A DNA stretch of 64,000 nucleotides from assembly GCF_036417845.1 (NCBI RefSeq), contig NC_089979.1, forward strand, positions 45,764,775 through 45,828,774. The letters are read 5' to 3'. Below, in pieces: positions 61,501 through 64,000 of the stretch (positions within the stretch are counted from its first letter, which is position 1; each line of letters starts with the position of its first letter). The notes below the pieces were generated by a model that did no database searches, was not told where the DNA came from, and saw only the letters and a program-made list of their open reading frames with translations. Source of the stretch: Apteryx mantelli (lineage: Eukaryota > Chordata > Aves > Apterygiformes > Apterygidae). A program made the position numbers and the translations under genes.

Positions 61501-64000
61501 AGTTTCCAAATTGGTCATTCAATATCTCATGGTTGAAAAGCTGAGTCATTGTAAAAGGAAAACATTTAGAGACAGTTAAGTAAATAAAATAATGCACATT
61601 GCTAGTGATGCTAGGGACCTTTTTATCTAGATAGCATGTCATAATCTCCCCTAAAATGGAAAGTACATTGCTGTTGCTCCAGAGCTGTGGCAATCATTCA
61701 TCCATCATCACATGCATTCAAACGTATCTTCATTCAACAACAAACTGCAATGAAACAATATCAGCAAAAGAAAGACTGTCTTTGGCTTCCTACAAAGAAA
61801 GAAAAGGTATTTGGAAATGTACCTGTGACCCAAAATGGGACTTAGTCCAGGAGTTGCATGTCTCTATTTTCTGACACAGATGAATTTTCTGGTTAAGCTA
61901 CCTTCTTTCCAGAGTTCTTGTGAGTTTATGAAGCCCACTAATTCTTGCTGTATTAGTAATAAAGCCATTGAAATAGTAGATTTGTTACAAGACTTGCAAA
62001 TAATAACACACTCTACAGCAATACACCTAAGCAGCAGTGTGTATTAAGAGCAACTCCTTGTTTTATGCTCAGTGCAGGCAACACTGAACTCATGTTGAAA
62101 AAAAAAATGCACTGAAGAACTTGCCTGCTTTATGATAACTCCCAGTCACAAGCCAACCTGTCCTCAAGCTACAAAGTCAGGCCACAGCCTTGTGGATCCT
62201 ATTTGATTTCTCCCATCTTGTTAGGTGATAAACCTAAAGTCAAGGATATGGCGTATATGTGGTAGTTAGGAATTTACAAAGATGAAGCCAAAGATTATTC
62301 ATTTATACTTCATCCATCTGTACAAACTCCATGTTTAGTGGAGCTTCTTTATCAGCTCTTTTGGAGATATGTGGAAATGATTTTCTTAAGGAATCTTTAC
62401 GCACATTTGATTTAATGATTTATTTTTTCTGGAGAGCTCCCAGTGGCCTGTCACTCTGAACACTTGATGGAACCAGAAGAAACTGCCAGGAGTAGAAGAA
62501 CTCAGGAGTGATCCCATGTAGTTTAGGACTATTTAGGATTCTGACACAGAATACCTCAAATGAACACAGCACAATGTATGAGCTGAACGAATGAAAACGC
62601 TTATCTGTCCTGGTGTTAAAAAATGACTGAACTTTGAACAGTAAATCCGCTGGTAGCTGTATGAACCAGGGCAGGCCTGAAGAAAAGATAACAATAAATG
62701 ATGCCTGATGATGAAAGCTAAAACCAGAGTCCTAAAGCATACATCTGCTGAGTAGAACCAGGCAAATCATGAACTTGTGACTGATCAAAGGGATCAGAGG
62801 CCAATGAACTTATTCCTGGAGTCATCAAGAAAGAATTGCAGCATTTCTTGACACATTCAGGAAATCCCATGGCTATTTTTGACAACTATCACGTGGTGGA
62901 TGGTCAGCATATTCTGCAGATAGGCAGATGAACACATCTTGCTGCCAAAAAGCCTTAGACATTTACTAACCTCTTAAAGAGAACCACAATATTTCTAGGC
63001 TCTCCCTAAGGCAGTAGCATCTCAGGACCAGGTCAGTTGTGAAAAAGTGTCGAGCAAGTGATGGGTCACTTCAGCTCACTTCTCAAAAAACAGTGCAGAG
63101 CTTATGGCACTCTTAAACCAATTCAGGGGACACTTTAAAAAGATCCATACACCCAGAGGAAGGAGTGTGTCAAGGCAGTGAAGGTGCCTTTGTCACAGAT
63201 GAAATCTGGTTCTGAGCACAGACGTGCTGTTTTGCAGTGTCTCAGGCAACCAATGGAAACATAACTTTGTTCACATTTGAGGAGTGCTTTACAGAAAGCT
63301 GAAGCCCCTTTGAGTAACACCCTTCTGTCAGCAGCAAATCAATTATGTGGATATTATGCCAACTGAGCATCTCTTTTTACATTTTGAAACATACTATCAC
63401 ATAGGAGGATGCCAGGAAAGTAGTGAGCAAACAAAAGAAACAGGAAGCCAGGGCCTTGAAAGTCTCCAATGGAAATGGTTTTCATGTCAAATGACATACA
63501 TGTCAAACATGAGTCACTGCTGCCATTTCTCCCTGCCCAAAAGAGGGAAATGTATACTTTGTCATCAAGACAAAGCATGGTAGGATGATAGATATTGTGA
63601 GGTTGGACTCCAGTGCTGCTAGGAGATAAATAAGGATATCTCTCCACAGTACCCATTACATTCTGTAACACTCTATGAGGACTGGAAACAGAGTCTTCTA
63701 GCCAGTATGAGTTTATCAACATTTCAGTGACAGAAAACATTACTCTTGTAAAGCTCTCCTGAAACACTGCCCACATTTGGTAGCTGTGGTGACTAATACC
63801 AAGCTGTTGTTTTAAAAACAACTTTGGAACAAGAAAACTGTAGTTGTGCTTCATTTTTCTCCTTTATTTTATACCAAGTGCAAGTGATTACTGACAGTTT
63901 GATGCAAAGAAAAATTGGATTTGGGTGTTATTATTTAGAAATAAAAAAGACAAAGGAGAAGTGCCTGGCAAAGACACACGCACATAATATCCCTGTCTTT

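Larger units (their letters stand above)
50761..64000. other. Downstream intergenic DNA
   Basis: No gene is recognisable. In other amniotes HEY1 follows STMN2 at some distance, and none of its exons are visible here. The segment at about 55400-57200 is richer in GC than its surroundings and has open frames on both strands, but without recognisable protein content. Only the CR1/L3-like remnant, short tandem duplications and a short AC-rich tract near 53155 stand out. Confidence 0.7.

Noticed and set aside
46795..64000. Alternative STMN2 terminal exon encoding a longer C-terminus after LQEK
   Set aside because: I searched by eye for codons fitting the known alternative ending and found none; it may be absent in birds or lie outside the window.

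Overview
This window is vertebrate nuclear DNA, almost certainly from a bird. It holds one complete protein-coding gene, STMN2 (stathmin-2, also called SCG10), on the + strand. The bird assignment rests on CR1 retrotransposon 3' ends with the typical 8-bp terminal repeat, on degraded CR1/L3-like and MIR-like fragments of the kind common in sauropsid genomes, on very low dispersed-repeat density, and on a protein nearly identical to other amniote STMN2 sequences. The CR1 ORF2 C-terminus does not look like the common chicken subfamily, which weakly suggests a non-galliform bird.

Layout. Positions 1 to about 6150 are upstream intergenic DNA. They hold an inverted pair of CR1/L3-like LINE fragments (about 1060-1310 and 2950-3290) with a younger CR1 copy (1929-2350) between them. 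Positions 6150-7380 form a CpG island containing a long pyrimidine-rich minisatellite and, at its 3' edge, a near-consensus RE1/NRSE element (7159-7179). This matches the REST-bound neuron-restrictive silencer for which the SCG10 gene is historically known. A less GC-rich promoter segment and the first coding exon (9355-9373) follow, and a second CpG island lies just inside intron 1 (9690-10510).

The STMN2 coding sequence is five exons: 9355-9373, 36047-36142, 36796-36968, 46603-46794 and 49430-49489. Together they encode 179 residues with intact splice sites and consistent phases. The introns are about 26.7, 0.65, 9.6 and 2.6 kb. The 3' UTR runs to about 50760 and has a proximal (49614) and a distal (50734) AATAAA signal. 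The rest, to 64000, is intergenic, with one more CR1/L3-like remnant (about 57405-57790) and no recognisable gene.

Functional logic. The RE1, CpG islands and proximal promoter are the expected apparatus for restricting this tubulin-binding growth-cone protein to neurons. Exon 2 encodes the palmitoylated membrane anchor, exon 3 the phosphorylated regulatory stretch, and exons 4 and 5 most of the long tubulin-binding helix. Nearly all other open frames are short, lie in AT-rich intronic or intergenic DNA or are shadows of GC-rich tracts, and match no family I recognise. I see no tRNA or rRNA gene, CRISPR array, endogenous retrovirus or second gene. No clearly new system is evident; the most informative signals are the regulatory architecture around exon 1 and the repeat structures listed in the findings.
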